DNA of 9,383 nt. Source: Pseudomonadales bacterium (GTDB taxonomy: Bacteria > Pseudomonadota > Gammaproteobacteria > Pseudomonadales > Azotimanducaceae). Shown one piece after another: positions 6,739 to 9,383 of the stretch (position 1 is the first letter of the stretch; each line of letters opens with the position of its first letter). A program made the translations under genes and the position numbers. Below the pieces are notes generated by a model that saw only the letters and a program-made list of their open reading frames with translations, was not told the DNA's origin and searched no databases. The DNA lies in assembly GCA_029244465.1 (NCBI GenBank), contig JAQWQN010000096.1:1-9383 (forward strand). The letters run 5' to 3'.

Positions 6739-7758
6739 ATGGAATTTGGCTTACTCTCGCTAGGTGATTTGCTCGCAGATCCCAACACGGACCAATGTCG
6801 TTCTGAGGCGCAGCGCCACCGAACGCTCGTCGATCAAGGGGTACTGGCTGAACAGATTGGCATGGACGCGATTCACTTGGGTGAGCACCACGGCAGTAGC
6901 TATCAATTGTCAGCACCAGCAGTGGTTTTGGCAGCAATCGGTGAGCGTACGCAAACGCTGCGTCTCTCGACGGGCGTCACGCTGGTCGCAAATCTGGATC
7001 CGTTCAGGGTGGCAGAGGACTATGCCACGCTCGACGTCCTGTCTGAGGGTCGGGTCGAAATAGTGGCTGGGCGCGGTAGTTTATTCGCGCGTACTTTTGA
7101 GATCTTCGGCCAAGACCCCAAGCAGAGCAGGGCACTGTTTACTGACCATGTTGAGCTACTCATTGCTTTATTGCGTAATGAAAATGTGCACGCCGATGGA
7201 TTGCGACCGCTGCATGGCGAAACCTCCAGACCGAGACCGTTCGGCGATTTACCGGTTTGGATTGGTGGGGGGACCTCTAACGAAAGCATAGACCTGGCGG
7301 CAAGATTGGGTTGTCCTCTAATGTTGCCCAGTGTCTTCGCAGCACCGGAAGTCTTCGCGCCAATGGCTGATCGGTATCGCGCACAATGGGCCGTGGCAGG
7401 CCATGCTGGCGCACCGGTTGTTGGTGCTTGTTGTCATGCACATGTTACGCATGATTCTCAGGAGGCCCGCACGAGGTTTCGAGTCTGGTATCAAAACTAC
7501 TGGGAGTGGGTGCAGTCTTTGATCCAGAGTTACACGCCGCATGCCGATGCGTTCACGTTCGATTATGAACGGTTGACGGCAGGTCCTGCTTTGGTTGGAA
7601 GCCCTGCAGAAGTCGTTCAACGGATCGAGAAGGCACGCGAAATACTAGGTCTTGATCGGATGATTTTTATGTTCGATTTGGGCGGCATTCCTGATGAAGC
7701 GCTGTTTCCAACGATAGAACTGTTTGGTGCCGAGGTTATGTCGCAAGTTGCGCCTTAG
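6739..7758 (+). CDS. LLM-class flavin-dependent oxidoreductase (luciferase-like monooxygenase)
   Basis: This 339-aa TIM-barrel enzyme of the bacterial-luciferase superfamily normally uses reduced FMN (or F420 in some phyla) and O2 to oxidise a small organic substrate. It opens with MEFGLLSLGD. MDAIHLGEHHG (42-52) includes the conserved E/H block near the flavin. The main family motif is EDYATLDVLSEGRVEIVAGRG (93-113). PVWIGGGTSNESIDLAARLG (172-191) forms the phosphate-binding part, and the end (VGSPAEVVQRIEKAREILGLDRMIF) is typical. No segment is missing. GGGG (6725-6728) lies 10 nt upstream of ATG 6739, a weak but acceptable ribosome site. The 223-bp gap before it (6516-6738) shows only a short GGGAA-AG-TTCCC palindrome near 6620-6631 and no clear promoter. 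It stands alone, ending convergent to the PI-PLC-like gene. The substrate is unknown, and a link to the catabolic operon at 1262-3881 is speculative. Confidence 0.9.
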   Translation: MEFGLLSLGDLLADPNTDQCRSEAQRHRTLVDQGVLAEQIGMDAIHLGEHHGSSYQLSAPAVVLAAIGERTQTLRLSTGVTLVANLDPFRVAEDYATLDVLSEGRVEIVAGRGSLFARTFEIFGQDPKQSRALFTDHVELLIALLRNENVHADGLRPLHGETSRPRPFGDLPVWIGGGTSNESIDLAARLGCPLMLPSVFAAPEVFAPMADRYRAQWAVAGHAGAPVVGACCHAHVTHDSQEARTRFRVWYQNYWEWVQSLIQSYTPHADAFTFDYERLTAGPALVGSPAEVVQRIEKAREILGLDRMIFMFDLGGIPDEALFPTIELFGAEVMSQVAP

Positions 7759-7831
7759 CTGCTCGCTGGAGCGCCGTAGAGTCGGGCACCAAGAGGTCTG
7801 TGCGTTGCGGTCTGGCGAGGCGATATGCGGG

Positions 7832-8821
7832 CTACTCGAAGGGGCCCTGGCAGCGTTCAGCAGATAAAAGCGCGGCTGAAATAGGGTTGCAACGGATTTC
7901 ACCCGGAATTTTGACGACGTAGTCGTTGTCGAATGATTGCCCTGGTAGATAGTAATCCGTACTGACCGCCTGAGCCCCGGATTTGAAGGCAGCTTCTCTG
8001 CGCGCAGTGTCGTTGCTGCGCGCTTCTTGTGTATCCGCATCAGCGCGGGTTCGAACCATATAGCCTTGCTGAACCAGTGTTTGAATTTGTGCCATAGCGC
8101 GCACCGGATCATTAATGATCATTACTGCGGCAGCGGGGTGATTTCGAGTAACGTTGATGAACATGGGCCGTGCGCGCCAGTGCTGAGCGTAGAGATCGCG
8201 CTTGGCGCCGCCTTCGTCCAGAATAACAAGAAATTGGCCTCGGCTGGCGGCAAGCGTTGGCCATGCTGGCCGCTCATTCACTTTGATTGTGGCAGGCGTA
8301 ATCAATTTGCCGTGTAAGTGGGTCAACAAGGTTTGATCGAGCGTGTTAAAAGCCGCGGCGGTGAAACGCTTAGGCTTAGGCAAACCCGCTATGTTGGCAT
8401 CCTTGGCATTGAGGCTTATCCAAATTGGTACGTGGGTGTTGTTGTGTCGCGACCATAGGGTAAGGGTTTTGAGGCAGTCAGTTAGGGTCGCGCAGTGACT
8501 GTTCATATCAATTTCTTGAACATGGCCGACGGTGAACCAGGGTGGGGTCCAAAAGATATCAAGTTCGAGTTTGCGAATGCCAAGATTCAGTTGATCGATA
8601 AGCGGGACGTGCGCGTATTGTAGTCCACGCGCAGCGGTTGGGTTTCGCTTCGTGAGTGCTTGAAAGTGGTTTTGTGACATTGCCTGCTTGTAACTGTTGT
8701 GGCTGCCAACAAACTGTATCTGGTTGATGCGGAGGTTGTCCGCTAGGTCGGCCATGACGGATAGCGGCCAGAAAGCGAATACAAGAAAAAGCGGTACGCT
8801 GGATTGGCGGATGATGCTCAT
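7832..8821 (-). CDS. Secreted Ca2+-dependent phosphoinositide-specific phospholipase C-like protein
   Basis: This 329-aa exported protein of the Ca2+-dependent PI-PLC (PLC-like phosphodiesterase) superfamily is expected to cleave the phosphodiester of phosphoinositides or related glycerophospholipids outside the cytoplasm. Residues 1-24 form a signal peptide: basic start, hydrophobic VPLFLVFAFWPL, and cleavage after SVMA. The catalytic His is in QFVGSHNSYKQ (H41). LGIRKLELDIFW (80-91) carries the Arg and acidic metal ligands (E86, D88). VGH (98-100) supplies a second His. HVPIWISLNAKDAN and the later blocks MVRTRADADTQEARSND and GAQAVSTDYYLP are typical of the family. Cys110/Cys116 and Cys311/Cys324 could form disulfides. 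ATG 8821 has no clear Shine-Dalgarno but gives a proper signal peptide. In some relatives the actual substrate is unproven, so PI specificity is a family inference. Confidence 0.85.
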   Translation of the reverse strand: MSIIRQSSVPLFLVFAFWPLSVMADLADNLRINQIQFVGSHNSYKQAMSQNHFQALTKRNPTAARGLQYAHVPLIDQLNLGIRKLELDIFWTPPWFTVGHVQEIDMNSHCATLTDCLKTLTLWSRHNNTHVPIWISLNAKDANIAGLPKPKRFTAAAFNTLDQTLLTHLHGKLITPATIKVNERPAWPTLAASRGQFLVILDEGGAKRDLYAQHWRARPMFINVTRNHPAAAVMIINDPVRAMAQIQTLVQQGYMVRTRADADTQEARSNDTARREAAFKSGAQAVSTDYYLPGQSFDNDYVVKIPGEIRCNPISAALLSAERCQGPFE

Positions 8822-8927
8822 GGGCGATTGACTGATTGTCGAAACAGACAGTCTACCGTGGTGCCGATGGAAAAGCCGTTCGATCTACCGAGTAACGTGT
8901 CGGCACGCTGTGTAACAAGGTTTGACC

Positions 8928-8974
8928 AACCTGCCCTGCGCACCTGGAAGTTAAAAACCTGCGGGTGCACCTGC
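8928..8974. repeat. Imperfect direct repeat, two copies of an AACCTGC...GCACCTG unit
   Basis: Copy A (8928-8947) reads AACCTGC-CCTGC-GCACCTGG and copy B (8956-8974) reads AACCTGC-GGGT-GCACCTGC. Their starts are 28 nt apart. Each copy has AACCTGC and GCACCTG blocks separated by 4-5 nt, and copy B contains the palindrome GGTGCACC. The spacing is not far from three helical turns, so tandem regulator sites are possible. They also overlap the mini-ORF at 8867-8983. Confidence 0.4.
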
Positions 8975-9009
8975 CCCGATTGAAGCATTCTTGGCGGTTG
9001 ATTTTTTTT
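8971..9009 (+). terminator. Weak terminator-like structure with T8 run
   Basis: CTGCC (8971-8975) can pair with GGCGG (8993-8997, one G-U pair), with an inner GAA/TTC stem around loop GCA. After TTGA the sequence runs into eight T (9002-9009). The T run is excellent but the stem is interrupted. It begins over the stop of the 38-codon frame, and no established plus-strand gene precedes it. Confidence 0.3.
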
Positions 9010-9018
9010 GCGCGATCT

Positions 9019-9045
9019 CAGCGATAGTCGACCATCGCTGTTTTT
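9019..9045 (+). terminator. Intrinsic-terminator-like hairpin in the leader of the alpha/beta hydrolase gene
   Basis: CAGCGAT (9019-9025) and ATCGCTG (9034-9040) form a perfect 7-bp stem around an 8-nt loop, immediately followed by TTTTT (9041-9045) on the plus strand. The form is that of a Rho-independent terminator. No conventional plus-strand gene ends upstream (the nearest is at 7758), so it would stop a small transcript or act as an attenuator ahead of the hydrolase gene at 9139. Confidence 0.5.
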
Positions 9046-9138
9046 ATGCGCGGTTGGACAATCTCACGGGGTTGACGCTGTACGGTTGAGGGTGCGTGAA
9101 TTACGATGGGGGTAACTTACACGCGGTGCGAAAGTTCA

Positions 9139-9383
9139 ATGAAATCAACAAAACACTTACTGGATCCAGAGTTACACCCGATTGTTGACGCGTTCCCGGA
9201 GACGCCATTAATTAGCGAGACGCTGCACGCGTTCCGCCGTGTAACGCAGGAGAATGTCACCCTCGGCGACGCCGATGCAGTTGCGGTCGCGCGCTCTGAA
9301 GTGTTGGTAGCCTCGGCGGATGGAACAAAGGTTCGTAGCCTACTGTATGTGCCGAAAGCAGTTGCAGTCTCGCGGCCAGGCTA
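9139..9383 (+). CDS. Alpha/beta hydrolase (HSL-type esterase/lipase), N-terminal part only
   Basis: An open frame of 81 codons runs off the window end without a stop. The start, MKSTKHLLDPELHPIVDAFP, has the pattern of HSL-type alpha/beta hydrolases: a 'DPEL...' cap helix, then LHAFRRVTQ (about residues 29-37). ADGTKVRSLLYVPK (62-75) is the first beta-strand pair that leads into the HGG oxyanion motif. The HGGG and GDSAG motifs would lie beyond the window, so activity cannot be confirmed. ATG 9139 begins the family-like part and has a weak GAAAG upstream; an in-frame ATG at 9106 would add 11 residues that look non-homologous. Expected role: hydrolysis of short-chain or aromatic esters in the cytoplasm. 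It is divergent from the secreted PI-PLC-like gene. Confidence 0.7.
   Translation, partial: MKSTKHLLDPELHPIVDAFPETPLISETLHAFRRVTQENVTLGDADAVAVARSEVLVASADGTKVRSLLYVPKAVAVSRPG

Larger units (their letters stand above)
8822..9138. other. 317-bp divergent intergenic region with repeats, terminator-like structures and a mini-ORF
   Basis: The region separates the leftward PI-PLC-like gene from the rightward alpha/beta hydrolase. It contains an imperfect direct repeat (8928-8974), a T8 run (9002-9009) after a mediocre stem, a clearer hairpin with T5 (9019-9045), and a 38-codon plus-strand frame (8867-8983) ending in a Cys-rich tail. A possible plus promoter downstream of the hairpin is TTGACG (9072-9077) with a poor -10 (GTGAAT, 9096-9101; spacing 18). 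No convincing promoter for the minus-strand gene was found. A sigma54 promoter was considered and rejected on spacing. Confidence 0.6.

Noticed and set aside
6638..6937. 99-aa minus-strand frame at the start of the LLM gene
   Set aside because: It is antisense to the conserved LLM N-terminus and has no supporting motif.
7759..7831. Bidirectional terminator between the convergent LLM and PI-PLC-like genes
   Set aside because: Only 4-bp stems without T runs were found in the 73-bp gap.
7645..8112. 155-aa minus-strand frame across the LLM and PI-PLC-like gene ends
   Set aside because: It overlaps the C-terminal coding parts of both genes out of frame and has a low-complexity basic composition without any motif.
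8993..9011. Possible sigma54 promoter (TTGGCGG ... TTGC)
   Set aside because: The GG-to-GC distance is 12 or 15 nt instead of the required 10.

Overview
The window looks like chromosomal DNA from a free-living Gram-negative bacterium, most plausibly a gammaproteobacterium. The signs are mid-range GC, compact gene packing, ATG/GTG/TTG starts, Shine-Dalgarno sites, a sigma70-type promoter, envelope-glycan glycosyltransferases and a secreted phospholipase-like enzyme. The taxon cannot be fixed from sequence reading alone. I see no tRNA, rRNA, CRISPR array, transposase or integrase.

Layout. (1) At 117-368 (minus) there is a short open frame that looks like the remains of a secreted alpha/beta hydrolase: a signal-peptide-like start joined to the C-terminal catalytic-His tail. 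Diverging from it is a YgjP/M48-type zinc metallopeptidase (about 564-1250, plus). (2) Converging on that gene is a three-gene minus-strand operon. In transcription order it encodes a peptidyl-alpha-hydroxyglycine-lyase-like NHL beta-propeller (3881-2838), a small antibiotic-biosynthesis-monooxygenase (ABM) domain protein (2841-2494) and a metal-dependent amidohydrolase (2497-1262). The genes overlap by 4 bp each (ATGA and TTGA), which points to translational coupling and a shared pathway. (3) A 200-bp divergent promoter region leads to a family 4 glycosyltransferase (4082-5107, plus). This converges with, and overlaps by 20 bp, an ArnT/PMT-like GT39 membrane glycosyltransferase (6515-5088, minus). 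(4) A luciferase-like flavin-dependent oxidoreductase (6739-7758, plus) converges with a secreted Ca2+-dependent PI-PLC-like protein (8821-7832, minus). (5) A 317-bp intergenic region holds imperfect direct repeats, two terminator-like structures and a Cys-rich mini-ORF. It is followed by the first 81 codons of an HSL-type alpha/beta hydrolase that runs off the window.

The most interesting unit is the overlapping NHL lyase-like / ABM / amidohydrolase operon. Its enzymes suggest sequential cleavage, oxidation and hydrolysis of a small organic substrate, but nothing in the window names that substrate, and there is no transporter or regulator beside it. The two glycosyltransferases suggest envelope polysaccharide or LPS decoration. 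The second most interesting spot is the 8822-9138 intergenic region, where terminator-like signals occur with no conventional plus-strand gene upstream.
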